Source: Bordetella parapertussis (GTDB lineage: Bacteria; Pseudomonadota; Gammaproteobacteria; Burkholderiales; SG8-41). From it: a stretch of 32,695 nt of DNA. The notes under the pieces are model-generated. The model saw nothing but the letters and a program-made list of their open reading frames with translations. It made no database searches and was not told the DNA's origin. Of the stretch, positions 8,659-18,801 are shown piece after piece (within the stretch, counting starts at the first letter, position 1; every line of letters starts with the position of its first letter). The position numbers and the translations under genes were made by a program. The stretch lies in NCBI GenBank assembly GCA_945865805.1, contig CAMBGJ010000011.1:1-32695 (forward strand), given 5' to 3'.

Positions 8659-11007
8659 TTAACGATCGGGCACAAAATACTCGCTGGGCCGCGCCGCGTA
8701 GGGGTCAAAGCGCGTGTAGCCACCGATGTTGCGCCGTAACAAATCCAGCGAATTTGACCCCACGCGCGTGAGACCGTTCAACTCCAGCTCCACGAAAATG
8801 CCGGTGACGGCGGCCGTGGTGGTGGTTGACAGGCGGTTGGCCACCACGCGAAATACAAAGCACCCGCCATCATATTCCATCCCGGCCACCGCTTCGAGCG
8901 TACGCCGGTCCTGCACCGAGTAATTCCAGCGGCCTACCGCGCTCCAGCCGCGCGCGATCGGCCATTGCCCGGACATGTCCCACTGCCGGATCGACGAGGC
9001 GATGCTTTGCCGATACGCGAGATTAAGCAACTTGCCCTGTTCCGGCTGGTAGCGCGCCACGGCGGTGGTGCGCTGCGTCTGCTGGTTGTCGGTATTGTAC
9101 TGCCAGCCCAGATCCAGAGTGAGCTTGGGTGCCACCGTGCCACTGACCACCGCCAGCAGATCGGAACGCGCGCTTTGATTGCTGCGCGGTGGTACGCCCG
9201 GCAGTGTCACCCGCTGCCCCTGAAAATAATAGCGTTGCGCGAGGCCGGCGCGGATGACCTCGAAACCGGTGTCCGGATTGATCAGCCGCGAGCGTACGCC
9301 CAAGGTAAGCTGATGGGCGTCGTTAATGCGATCGTGGCCGCTGAATTGATTCTCGGAAAAGATGGAAGCGAAGTTGATGTCCTGCAAGCCGCTTTCGAAA
9401 TTGGGGATATTGCTCTGATCGCGATAGGGGATGGCTACGTAGTAGGCTGTCGGTTCCAGCGTCTGCAGATAGCTGTTGCCGAAGATATTCGCCTGGCGCT
9501 CGAAGTTCAGCCCCGCCAGAGTGCTGAAGGTCGGCAGGGTGCGCGTGGTGTCCGGCAGCGCGGAGGTGTTTTTGTCGATGAAATAGCGTGAGGCATGCAA
9601 TCCGATTTTCGGTGTGACGAAGGCGGCGGCGCTTTGCCACGGAAAGGTCATGCTGGGATTGGCCACGACGCGCTTGCCGTTGACCAGTGTCGGGTGCCCA
9701 AAGTCGGTGTAATTGCCTTCGAAATTAAAGTCGCCCTTGAACGTATTCAGCCGCTGCGCGATCAGACTCACCTGTGGCCGACGCGAATACGGCGGCGTCA
9801 ACGGTGCCAGCGGATCGGTTTGCAGCGTTTGCCAGCTTTGCAGCAGGCCGCTGACCGTGTAGGTGCCGCCGTCGCCCCAGATACCGCCGCGCGACAGCGT
9901 GCCTTGCCGGGTCAGATAGGTCTGCGAGGTCAAACCCACGGCGGTGGACAGATCGGTAAAGTATTTCGCATCGGACACGCTGGTGATATCCAGCGCGCCG
10001 GCCCAGCCGTTCGACAGCGTATGCGAGTGCCTTAACTGCAACAGATGTCGCGTGCGGTCTGATACGCGGTCGTCGGGCAGCACTTCGACGTGCAGCTCCC
10101 CTTTGTAGGCCGGCATCAAATAACGAAAATCGTTGCGCAACTGTAAGCCACGTTTACTCAGCACGCGCGGCGTGATGGTCAAATCGTAGTTGGGTGCCAG
10201 ATTCCAAAAAAACGGCGTGGTGACTTCAAATCCGCTGGCGCTGGTGGTGCCGTAGTACGGCGCGAGAAACCCCGTCTTGCGTTCCTGATGCAGCGGAAAC
10301 GAAAAATACGGCGCGTAAAAAATCGGCGTGCCCTTGAAATCCACCGTCGCGTTGCGCGCCACCCCCACGCCTTCGTCGCGGTAAATCCGCAAATCGTTTG
10401 ATCGGATGTTCCATTGATCGTTATCGGGTTCGCAGGTGGTGAAGCTGGCCCGTTGCGCGTGGAACTGCCCCGGCCCTTCAAACAGGATGCGCTCGGCCAC
10501 GCCGCGACCGCTCATCCCCTGCCGCGCGGCGCTGGTGCTGGCGGTGGGCATCACGCCGGACGGTACGGCTGCTATGGGCAGATTGCCGGTGGCGCGCGGG
10601 TTGATGAAATATTTCGCGCGCTCCATCACGCCGCGCTCGGTATCGAAGTCATAGCGCAGGCGCACACCTTGCGCGACATAGGCACCTTGTTCCAGCTGTA
10701 CATTGCCGATGGCTGTCAGCTCGTTAAAGCGCGAGTCAAAACGCATCCAGTCGGCGGCGATGGCCTGACCGCGCGAGCGGGCGCGGGCGTTGCCCAGCGC
10801 CTCGGTTTCGCGCTCGCTGTGGCCCTGCATACGGTCGCCTTCCATGTAGACCGGCGCCGGCACGCCGGATTTGCCGTCCGGCACACCCGCGATCGTCGGC
10901 TGCATGCGCAGCGCCAGCGTGCCTTGCGCGGTGGCAAGCGCAGGCAGCGCGGGCAAGGCGCACATCAGCGCCCAGGCGATGGGCGATTTACGCGGACGGG
11001 GCGTCAC
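8659..11007 (-). CDS. lptD: LPS-assembly outer-membrane protein LptD
   Basis: Signal peptide, OstA-like N-terminal region (GNVQLEQGAYVAQGVRLRYDFDT), long beta-barrel region; synteny with surA. Confidence 0.96.
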   Translation of the reverse strand: MTPRPRKSPIAWALMCALPALPALATAQGTLALRMQPTIAGVPDGKSGVPAPVYMEGDRMQGHSERETEALGNARARSRGQAIAADWMRFDSRFNELTAIGNVQLEQGAYVAQGVRLRYDFDTERGVMERAKYFINPRATGNLPIAAVPSGVMPTASTSAARQGMSGRGVAERILFEGPGQFHAQRASFTTCEPDNDQWNIRSNDLRIYRDEGVGVARNATVDFKGTPIFYAPYFSFPLHQERKTGFLAPYYGTTSASGFEVTTPFFWNLAPNYDLTITPRVLSKRGLQLRNDFRYLMPAYKGELHVEVLPDDRVSDRTRHLLQLRHSHTLSNGWAGALDITSVSDAKYFTDLSTAVGLTSQTYLTRQGTLSRGGIWGDGGTYTVSGLLQSWQTLQTDPLAPLTPPYSRRPQVSLIAQRLNTFKGDFNFEGNYTDFGHPTLVNGKRVVANPSMTFPWQSAAAFVTPKIGLHASRYFIDKNTSALPDTTRTLPTFSTLAGLNFERQANIFGNSYLQTLEPTAYYVAIPYRDQSNIPNFESGLQDINFASIFSENQFSGHDRINDAHQLTLGVRSRLINPDTGFEVIRAGLAQRYYFQGQRVTLPGVPPRSNQSARSDLLAVVSGTVAPKLTLDLGWQYNTDNQQTQRTTAVARYQPEQGKLLNLAYRQSIASSIRQWDMSGQWPIARGWSAVGRWNYSVQDRRTLEAVAGMEYDGGCFVFRVVANRLSTTTTAAVTGIFVELELNGLTRVGSNSLDLLRRNIGGYTRFDPYAARPSEYFVPDR

Positions 11008-11157
11008 AAGAGATCGGCGTGGTTCACGGAAGGGATGAAAAGCGGAGTGCTAAAATCGCACAAAACCCGGATTATGGCAACGAGTGGCGAACGAGCGCGC
11101 TGTGCGCAGACGACGACAGGCCCGATCGGCAAGATTAAATAACGCGAAGGCAACACA

Positions 11158-12168
11158 TTGTCCACTAATGCCACAGACCTGCGCCTGCCGCAATTGCGCG
11201 CCTGGCTGGCGCAAACCCGCTTGCCGAACGCCTTTACGCTGGCACCCGCCTCGGCGGATGCGAGTTTCCGGCGCTATTTCAGGGTGACGGCCGAAGGCAA
11301 GACCTGGATCGCCATGGATGCGCCACCGCCGCAGGAAGATTGCCGCCCGTTCGTGCAGGTGGCCGCGCTGATGCAGGCGGCAGGCCTGAACGTGCCGCAA
11401 ATCATCGAGCAGGATCTCGAACGCGGTTTTTTGCTGTTGAGCGACTTGGGTACGGCCACCTACCTCAATGGCTTTACTGCGGACAATCCTGACGGTTTGT
11501 TCAGCGACGCCATCGATACCCTGATTCAATGGCAAAAAGCCAGCCGTCCCGGCGTGTTGCCGCCGTACGACGCGGCCCTGCTGCAACGTGAACTCGATCT
11601 GTTCCCCGATTGGTACGTGGGCAAACATCTGCAGACCACGTTCAGCGCCACGCAACGTAAAGTGTTTGCAGGCGCGACAAAATTATTAATCGACGCCGCC
11701 TTGGCGCAGCCGTGCGTTTACGTGCATCGCGATTACATGCCGCGCAATCTGATGCTCTCCACGCCCAACCCCGGCGTGCTGGATTTTCAGGATGCGGTTT
11801 ACGGCCCGATCACCTATGACGTGGCCTCGCTGTTTCGCGACGCCTTTGTCAGTTGGCCCGAGGAACGTGAGCTCGATTGGGTGATTCGCTATTGGGAACG
11901 CGCCAAGGCCGCTGGCCTGCCGGTGAACGCCGACTTCGGTGCGTTTTGGCACGATTTTGAATGGATGGGCCTGCAACGTCACATCAAGGTGTTGGGTATT
12001 TTTGCGCGCATTAATTACCGCGACGGCAAGCCGCATTACCTGAAAGACACGCCGCGCTTTATCCAGTATGCACGCCGTGTCGCCACGCGCTACCGCGAGT
12101 TGGGGCCGCTGGCGGTGTTGCTGGATGAACTCGAAGGCCGCGCGCAACAAATTGGCTATACCTTCTGA
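11158..12168 (+). CDS. amgK: AmgK-like cell-wall amino-sugar (MurNAc/GlcNAc anomeric) kinase, APH fold
   Basis: APH motifs VHRDYMPRNLML and GVLDFQDAVYGPITYD; directly upstream of a murU-like gene and divergent from lptD. TTG start. Confidence 0.87.
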   Translation: MSTNATDLRLPQLRAWLAQTRLPNAFTLAPASADASFRRYFRVTAEGKTWIAMDAPPPQEDCRPFVQVAALMQAAGLNVPQIIEQDLERGFLLLSDLGTATYLNGFTADNPDGLFSDAIDTLIQWQKASRPGVLPPYDAALLQRELDLFPDWYVGKHLQTTFSATQRKVFAGATKLLIDAALAQPCVYVHRDYMPRNLMLSTPNPGVLDFQDAVYGPITYDVASLFRDAFVSWPEERELDWVIRYWERAKAAGLPVNADFGAFWHDFEWMGLQRHIKVLGIFARINYRDGKPHYLKDTPRFIQYARRVATRYRELGPLAVLLDELEGRAQQIGYTF

Positions 12169-12176
12169 GCGTTGCG

Positions 12177-12863
12177 ATGAAAGCGATGATCCTTGCTGCC
12201 GGCCGCGGCGAACGCATGCGGCCGCTGACCGATACCACGCCCAAGCCACTTTTAGTGGTTGGTGGTAAGTATTTGATTTTATGGACTATTTTTAGGCTAC
12301 GTCAAGCGGGCATTACGGAGATGGTGGTCAACATTTCGCACCTGGCCGAACAAATCGAAGCCGTACTGGGCGACGGTGCGGCACATGGGGTGCGCATCCG
12401 ATATTCCTTTGAACGCGAAGCGCTGGAAACCGCTGGCGGTATCGCGTGGGCGCTGCCGTTGCTGGATGAACAACCGTTCGTCGTGGTGAACAGTGATGTC
12501 TACAGCGATTACGATTTCAGCAGCCTGTGCGAACGCGCTCAGTCATTAACGGCTGCAGACCCGGCGCATCTGGTGCTGGTGGACAACCCGGCGCATCACC
12601 CGCAAGGGGATTTTGCGTTACACGGCGGCGTGGTGACAACGGCGGGCGCGCGGTTCACCTTCAGTGGTATCGGTGCCTACCATCCGGCACTATTCGCGGA
12701 CATCGCGCGCGGCACCAAAGCGCGGCTTGCCGCGCAACTAACCAAACCCATCGCTGACGCGCGCGTCACCGGCGAACACTATCCGGGTGAATGGAACGAT
12801 GTCGGCACGCCGCAACGGCTGGCCGAACTGGATGCGCGCCTACGCGCCGGGGATCGTCGCTAA
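12177..12863 (+). CDS. murU: N-acetylmuramate-1-phosphate uridylyltransferase (MurU-like nucleotidyltransferase)
   Basis: MKAMILAAGRGERMRPLTDTTPKPLLVVGGKYLI nucleotidyltransferase signature; paired with amgK. Confidence 0.9.
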   Translation: MKAMILAAGRGERMRPLTDTTPKPLLVVGGKYLILWTIFRLRQAGITEMVVNISHLAEQIEAVLGDGAAHGVRIRYSFEREALETAGGIAWALPLLDEQPFVVVNSDVYSDYDFSSLCERAQSLTAADPAHLVLVDNPAHHPQGDFALHGGVVTTAGARFTFSGIGAYHPALFADIARGTKARLAAQLTKPIADARVTGEHYPGEWNDVGTPQRLAELDARLRAGDRR

Positions 12864-12887
12864 TCCACCGGCGCGGCGACACCATCG

Positions 12888-14657
12888 CTACACCATCGCC
12901 TGGCCAGGCTTCTTGAGATAAACCTCTTTAATCCCATCAGCCGCCCAGCATGCCAGCATGCCGATGGTCTCGGTCGGGCCTTGCGCGCCGTTTTGCGGGA
13001 AGGCGCTGCCGCCGACCACGAACACATTGGGCACGTCCCACGACTGCATGTACTTGTTGACCACGCTGGTTTTCGGGTCCGCGCCCATCGCAGCACCACC
13101 CATGTTGTGCGTGCTTTGGTACGGCACGATGCTGTATTTGGTGTAGGGCGCGCGCGCGTGATAGCCCGACGGCTTCATGGCCTTGGCGATCTCGCTCACC
13201 TTTTCGTTCATGTAGTGCAGCATTTTCTGCTCGTTCTGGTGCCAGTCGAAGGTCATGCGCAGCAGCGGCAGGCCGTTGGCGTCCTTGTAGGTCGGGTCCA
13301 GATCGAGGTAATGCCCGCGGTAGCTCTGGCATGAACCGTGAATACCGAGGCTGAACGCGCGGCGGTAGTTCTGCGCGATGGCCTTCTTCCATTGCGAGCC
13401 CCAGCGCGGCGTGCCATGCGGCACGGGCTTGGATTTGATCGGTGTTGCGCCCGCTGTGGACACGGCAATATAGGCCGAGCCAACAAAATCACGCGGCTGG
13501 CTGTGCAGCACATCGCCATTGAAGTCGTCGATGGAGGTGTTGACCATGCCGCCGCCGATGAACGGGTTGAACTCTTTGTCATCGAAAAACACTTCAACGC
13601 GACCACCCGTTTGATACGAGTAATTGCGGCCCACCACGCCGGTGTTGGATACCGGGTCGTACGGCTTGCCGATGCCCGAGAGCAGCAACAGGCGCGTGTT
13701 GTTAAAGCAATAGGTCGACAGGATCACCATCTCGGCGGGTTGCTCGAACTGGCGACCGCGCGCATTGACGTAGATCACGCCGGTGGCTTTTTTGCCGGTG
13801 GAATCAGTGAGTATCTTGATGACGTTGGACAGCGGCCGCATTTCAAAGGTCGGCTGCTTCATCAGCGACGGTATCACCGCTGTCAGCGGATTCGCCTTGG
13901 CTCCCTGTGAACAGGCGTGGCTGCTGCAGAAGCCGCCGCGCGCGCATTCGCCGAGAAAGTTCTTGTAGAGGTTCATGTAGTCGCGCGTCATCGCCGCGGC
14001 TGGGCCCTGGAACGGGTGATAGCCCAATTCCCTACAGGCCTTGGCGAACAGCTCGCCCTGCGGCGTGGGCCGGGTGGGGGGGTTCGGATACTCGCGCGAG
14101 CGCGCGCCTTCGTGCGGATTGCCGCCGGGGCGGATTTCACCCTCCAGGTTGCCCGCGACACCACCCACACCATAGATGGATTCGAACTGGTCGTAGTACG
14201 GCTCGACGTCTTCGTAGCTCACCCCCCAATCCTGCGAGGTGCAATCCTCGGGGAAGTATTTCTTGCCGAAGCGCCCTTCCAGCCGGCTGCGGATGTCGAA
14301 ATCGTAAGGCAGTTGGCGCCGTGCGTTGCAGCCCCAGTGCAAGGCCGTGCCACCGACGATCTCGCCGGGCTTGAACGAACCGAGTTCGCGCATGGGCAGC
14401 GCGGTTTCGCTCATCTGGTTGCGGAAGGTGATGGTCTCGCGCGAGAGGTTTTGAAAGATGTCGCTGTGGCGGTCGAACTTCAGCTCGTCCTGCACATAGG
14501 GCATGACGAAATCTTTTTGCGTCTCGGCCGAGCGCCCGCGCTCAAGACACACCACGCTCAGTCCGGCGTTGGCGAGTTCCATGCTCATGATGGAACCAAC
14601 GACGCCGCTGCCGACAACCACGGCATCGACTGGTTTTAATTTGGTGGGGGTAGTCAT
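12888..14657 (-). CDS. GMC-family FAD oxidoreductase (gluconate 2-dehydrogenase large-subunit-like)
   Basis: VDAVVVGSGVVGSIMSMELANAGLSVVCLERGR at N-terminus; C-terminal STHNMGGAAMGADPKTSVVN and NVFVVGGSAFPQNGAQGPTETIGMLA. Confidence 0.92.
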   Translation of the reverse strand: MTTPTKLKPVDAVVVGSGVVGSIMSMELANAGLSVVCLERGRSAETQKDFVMPYVQDELKFDRHSDIFQNLSRETITFRNQMSETALPMRELGSFKPGEIVGGTALHWGCNARRQLPYDFDIRSRLEGRFGKKYFPEDCTSQDWGVSYEDVEPYYDQFESIYGVGGVAGNLEGEIRPGGNPHEGARSREYPNPPTRPTPQGELFAKACRELGYHPFQGPAAAMTRDYMNLYKNFLGECARGGFCSSHACSQGAKANPLTAVIPSLMKQPTFEMRPLSNVIKILTDSTGKKATGVIYVNARGRQFEQPAEMVILSTYCFNNTRLLLLSGIGKPYDPVSNTGVVGRNYSYQTGGRVEVFFDDKEFNPFIGGGMVNTSIDDFNGDVLHSQPRDFVGSAYIAVSTAGATPIKSKPVPHGTPRWGSQWKKAIAQNYRRAFSLGIHGSCQSYRGHYLDLDPTYKDANGLPLLRMTFDWHQNEQKMLHYMNEKVSEIAKAMKPSGYHARAPYTKYSIVPYQSTHNMGGAAMGADPKTSVVNKYMQSWDVPNVFVVGGSAFPQNGAQGPTETIGMLACWAADGIKEVYLKKPGQAMV

Positions 14658-14711
14658 TTTTTGTATTCCTTGCCTGTGTTTATTCGCAGCGTAGATTCGT
14701 AACGGCGGACG

Positions 14712-15362
14712 TTAAACGGGTTTGATCGGAATGTGCTTGGGAAAGCCCTGGCTGTCGACCGGCACCTTGCCGGATTGAATGTCGAGGATGCTCACCGGTT
14801 CGGCGCGATAAACGTCCGTGCTGCCGAGCAGCTCACGGTAATTGCCCGACGAAACACCCGGAAAGCCGAGCAGCTTCCAGCCGACATTGCCCTGGTTGCC
14901 GCCGTAAATCGGGTCGGCGAAAAACCCCTCTTCGGTGTTGCGCATCAGCAGATCAAAAAACACCCGGCTGGATACCGACGGCAGATCGATCTTGTTGTGT
15001 TCCATCGCGGACAGCACCTCGTCCTGCTGTGCGCCGGTCAGCGCATCGAAGTTCTTGCCGTATGTCGCGTTGCAATGCAGCTCGGTCTCGCGGATCGCCG
15101 CGCGATACATCTCCTGCGGCGTCAGGCGCGACTGGTAACCCTGTTGCGGCGTGCCTTCCTGCCACGGGCCCGAACGATAATTACGTCCATGCGTGCCCCA
15201 CTCACTTTGCAAGTGGCGGTCGATGTAGACGCTGACACCGGCAGCCTTGGCGCCTGGCCCCAGATCGTCGGCGGGAATCAGACGCTCGGTCGCGGCGTCG
15301 AGAAAACGAATTTCGTGCGGCACCAGGTAACCGTACACCCGGCCCGCGGTTTGATCTGCCAT
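14712..15362 (-). CDS. Gluconate 2-dehydrogenase subunit 3 family protein
   Basis: FLDAATERLIPADDLGPGAKAAGVSVYIDRHL... and EEGFFADPIYGGNQGNVGWKLLGFPG; immediately upstream of the GMC gene on the same strand. Confidence 0.88.
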   Translation of the reverse strand: MADQTAGRVYGYLVPHEIRFLDAATERLIPADDLGPGAKAAGVSVYIDRHLQSEWGTHGRNYRSGPWQEGTPQQGYQSRLTPQEMYRAAIRETELHCNATYGKNFDALTGAQQDEVLSAMEHNKIDLPSVSSRVFFDLLMRNTEEGFFADPIYGGNQGNVGWKLLGFPGVSSGNYRELLGSTDVYRAEPVSILDIQSGKVPVDSQGFPKHIPIKPV

Positions 15363-15571
15363 GCTTGAGTCTCCCTGAATGAAAAGTGCGGGTGAAATGC
15401 GGCGGAAGCCTCGCGCACCACTTTCGGCGCTGCCCCCATTGCGGTCAAATTATACCGGCTCACGCCGGGCCATGGCGTACGCTTCAGTGATATTGGACTC
15501 GCTGCTCCAGCAGGAAGACGCGCCGGTCACGGCAGGATTCCACCGCTTGGTACGCCGCTCCGCGATCCCAC

Positions 15572-16330
15572 CTACCCCAGCATCTGCCCGCCATCCACCG
15601 CGATGGTTTGTCCGGTAACCCAACTGGCCGCGCTGCTGGCGAGAAACAGCGCGACGTTGGCGATTTCCTCCGGCGTGCCCAGGCGGCCGAAGCGTATGCT
15701 GTGGAGAATGGCGTTATAGAGATCGGGATTCGCGGTTTTTCGCTGCTCCCAGCTTCCGCCCGGAAACTCGATGGAGCCCGGCGCAATGCAGTTCACGCGG
15801 ATGTGTTTGGCCGCCAGCGCAGCCGCCTGCGACAGGGTTAACTGGATCAGCGCAGCCTTGACCGCGCCGTAGGGCGGCGTGCGCGCGCTGTGTTGCAGGC
15901 CCGAAATCGACGAAATATGAATGATCGAACCCTGCGATTTTTCCAGATACGGCAACGCCGCGCGCGACGCCCGCACCGGCGCCAGCAGATCGACATTGAT
16001 ACTGGCCGCCCAGCCGGCTTCGTCATCAGAAAGACCGAATCCCGAGGCGTTGTTCACCAGTATGTCGATGCCGCCCAGCGCCTGTGCGGCGGTTTCAATG
16101 TAGCGAGCCACCGCCGCGCCGTCTGCCAGATCGCAACTGGCCGCGTGCACCGTATGCGGGGTGGGGCCACAGGACACGAGTTCTTTTTCAGTCGCGCGCA
16201 GCGCCGCTTCGCCACGCGCACAGATAGAAACGTTCGCGCCCGCGCGTGCGAAAGCCAGTGCGATCGAGCGTCCGATGCCGCGCGAGCCGCCGGCGATGAT
16301 GGCGTTGCGGCCAGTGAGATTCAGGTGCAT
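15572..16330 (-). CDS. SDR-family oxidoreductase
   Basis: NAIIAGGSRGIGRSIALAFARAGANVSIC, NNASG, SSISGLQHSARTPPYGAVKAAL (Y-x3-K), WVTGQTIAVDGGQMLG. Confidence 0.95.
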   Translation of the reverse strand: MHLNLTGRNAIIAGGSRGIGRSIALAFARAGANVSICARGEAALRATEKELVSCGPTPHTVHAASCDLADGAAVARYIETAAQALGGIDILVNNASGFGLSDDEAGWAASINVDLLAPVRASRAALPYLEKSQGSIIHISSISGLQHSARTPPYGAVKAALIQLTLSQAAALAAKHIRVNCIAPGSIEFPGGSWEQRKTANPDLYNAILHSIRFGRLGTPEEIANVALFLASSAASWVTGQTIAVDGGQMLG

Positions 16331-16420
16331 GCAGACTCCGGCAAAGTATGAAAGACGCTGGTCATTATAGCGCCGCGCACGCTATGCTTGACCCGCAGTC
16401 ACCCCCGAAGAATCCATGCC

Positions 16421-17407
16421 ATGACCAAAATAGAACGCATCAAGGCCGCCTTGCGCGGCGAAGTCACCGACCGCATGCCCTATGGCTTCTGGACGCACAT
16501 GCCGGACATTGATCACGATCCCGCGCGACTGGCCACAGCCACGGCGGCGTTCAGCCAGCGCCTCGATCTGGATTTCGTCAAATCGATGCCCAACAGTTTT
16601 TATTGTGTTGAAGACTGGGGCTGCGAAATCGACTTCAGCGAAATCGCGCGCGGCGGCATTGGCAAAGTGGTGCGGCCCGCTGTGAGCACACCGGCGGATT
16701 GGGCCAAACTCGGCGCGCTGAATCCGGCGCACGGTGCGATGGGGCGCGAACTGGACCACCTGGCGCAACTGGTGCGCGAGGTCGGCCCCGGCGTGCCGGT
16801 GCTCGCCACGGCGTTTTCGCCGCTGACCATCGCGAAAAAATTATCCAACGGCGCGCATCGCGCGCACCTGGCGAGCCATCCGCAGGCGGTCGCCGCCGGT
16901 CTTGAAATGATCACCCAAGTCACCGGCGATTTCGTGCGCGCGGCCATCGACCGGGGTTGCGCGGGAATTTTTTTCGCCACGCAAGACGCCACGCATCAGG
17001 CGTTTGATGAAACCAGCTACCGCCGGATCGCCGAGCCCGGCGACCGCCGCGTGCTGCTCGAAGCACGCGACGCAGGCGGCTGGTTTAACGTGATGCATAT
17101 GCACGGCGACGACGTGTTGTTCGACGTGCTGAAACATTATCCGGTGGACGCGCTCAACTGGCACATCGGCGAAACCCCGCCCGCCATCGGCGATTACCGC
17201 GCCAGCGGCGGCACGCTGCCCATCGTCGGCGGATTGCAGCGCAGCTTTATCACCAGCGGTAATCTGGAGGCGGTGTACCGCGACATCGATCTCGCCGTGG
17301 CGCAGACGCAAAAACGCGGCATCATCATCGCGCCCGCATGCGTCATTCGGCATCCGGTGGATGAAGTCGTGCTGCAAAAAATAATCAATAAAATCAAATG
17401 CTTATAA
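16421..17407 (+). CDS. Uroporphyrinogen decarboxylase (UroD/MtaA-type) family protein
   Basis: MTKIERIKAALRGEVTDRMPYGFWTHMPDID..., VLATAFSPLTIAKKL, MHMHGDDVLFDVLKHYPVDALNWH, GGLQRSFITSG. Upstream in-frame start at 16388 considered less likely. Confidence 0.85.
   Translation: MTKIERIKAALRGEVTDRMPYGFWTHMPDIDHDPARLATATAAFSQRLDLDFVKSMPNSFYCVEDWGCEIDFSEIARGGIGKVVRPAVSTPADWAKLGALNPAHGAMGRELDHLAQLVREVGPGVPVLATAFSPLTIAKKLSNGAHRAHLASHPQAVAAGLEMITQVTGDFVRAAIDRGCAGIFFATQDATHQAFDETSYRRIAEPGDRRVLLEARDAGGWFNVMHMHGDDVLFDVLKHYPVDALNWHIGETPPAIGDYRASGGTLPIVGGLQRSFITSGNLEAVYRDIDLAVAQTQKRGIIIAPACVIRHPVDEVVLQKIINKIKCL
17377..17407 (-). repeat. Dispersed AT-rich element, copy D, overlapping the 3' end of the UroD-like gene
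   Basis: Minus strand TTATAAGCATTTGATTTTATTGATTATTTTT; 25/31 identical to copy C. Confidence 0.5.
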
Positions 17408-17532
17408 TCATCCCCGATGCCTATTGGCGATCGCCGCATTTTCAGCCCAGTCCATACGCTTCATGGTGCTCTTTACGCCCGACGGGCAGTCGAATCCGGT
17501 TACGGCAGCCATTGACGTAGCGCCCAAATTGA

Positions 17533-18756
17533 CTACACCACACCCCCGCCACGCAGCCCCGCAATCTGCGCATCCGTTTTCTTCAGTACCTCACGCAAAA
17601 TCTCATCCGTATGCTGACCCACGGCAGGCGGCGGGATTTCGTGTTTGATCGGCGTTTCTGAAAACCGCATCGGGCTTGCCACCAGCGGCACTTTGCCGGC
17701 CACCGCGTGCGGCAGTTCGATTTTCATGCCGCGTGCGATCACCTGCGGTTCTTTGAATACTTCGGCGATGGTGTTGATGGGGCCGTTGGCGACACCGGCG
17801 TCGTCGAGCAGCTTGACCCACTCGGCGGTGCTGCGTTTTTCGAATATCTCATTCAACACGCGGGTGACTTCGACGCGGTTTTTCACGCGGTCGCCGTTGC
17901 TGACGAAGATCGGGTTTTTCAGTAAATCGGCGCAACCGGCGGCGGCGCAGAATTTGTTGAACAGGTTGTCGTTGCCGCAGGCAAGGATCACCGCGCCGTC
18001 GCTGGTTTTAAACGTTTGATACGGCACAATGTTCGGGTGCGCATTGCCGATGCGCTTGGGTGATTCGCCGGTGGCGAAATAATTCATCGCCTGGTTGGCG
18101 AGGAAGGCCACCGTGGTGTCGAGCAACGCAACATCAATCCATTGCCCCTTGCCGCTTACGGCGCGATGCGCGATCGCAGCGCAGATGGCGATGGTGGCGT
18201 ACATGCCGGTGGTCATATCGATAATCGGAATGCCCACGCGCTGCGGCCCCGCGCCGGGCAGGCCGTCGGCTTCGCCGGTGATGCTCATCAGCCCGCCCAT
18301 GCCTTGCGCCATGAAGTCGTAACCGGGGCGGTCTTTATAGGGGCCGGTCTGGCCGAAGCCGGTGACGGAACAGTAAATCAACCCAGGGTTCAGCTTTTTT
18401 AAATCCTCGTAGCCCAGGCCGTAACGCGCCAAATCACCCACCTTGTAATTTTCGACGAGCACATCGCAGCGCGTGGCCAGTTCGCGCACCAGTTGCTGGC
18501 CTTCGGGCTTGCTCAGATTGACGGTAATGGATTTTTTGCCGCGATTGGCGGCACAAAAATACGCCGACTCTTTGGTCTCGTTACCCTGCTCGTCCTTCAG
18601 ATACGGCGGCACGTAGCCGCGCGAATCGTCGCCCTTGCCGGGACGTTCAACCTTGATGACTTCGGCGCCGAGGTCGGCAAGATTTTGCGCCGTCCAGGGG
18701 CCGGCCAGAACACGGGAGAGGTCGAGTACTTTGATGTGGGATAGGGGGCCTGACAT
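17533..18756 (-). CDS. CaiB/BaiF (family III) CoA-transferase
   Basis: MSGPLSHIKVLDLSRVLAGPWTAQNLADLGAEVIKVERPGKGDDSRGY..., NRGKKSITVNLSKPEGQQLVRELATRCDVLVENYKVG. Confidence 0.96.
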   Translation of the reverse strand: MSGPLSHIKVLDLSRVLAGPWTAQNLADLGAEVIKVERPGKGDDSRGYVPPYLKDEQGNETKESAYFCAANRGKKSITVNLSKPEGQQLVRELATRCDVLVENYKVGDLARYGLGYEDLKKLNPGLIYCSVTGFGQTGPYKDRPGYDFMAQGMGGLMSITGEADGLPGAGPQRVGIPIIDMTTGMYATIAICAAIAHRAVSGKGQWIDVALLDTTVAFLANQAMNYFATGESPKRIGNAHPNIVPYQTFKTSDGAVILACGNDNLFNKFCAAAGCADLLKNPIFVSNGDRVKNRVEVTRVLNEIFEKRSTAEWVKLLDDAGVANGPINTIAEVFKEPQVIARGMKIELPHAVAGKVPLVASPMRFSETPIKHEIPPPAVGQHTDEILREVLKKTDAQIAGLRGGGVV

Positions 18757-18801
18757 GGGTTTCCTTTGCTTGCCGGATCACCGGGATAGGTAATTTACCT
18801 A

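Noticed and set aside
10414-11142. 242-aa plus-strand ORF opposite lptD
   Set aside because: Antisense shadow; no recognisable domain.
13917-14639. 240-aa plus-strand ORF opposite the GMC gene
   Set aside because: Antisense shadow of a clear GMC oxidoreductase.
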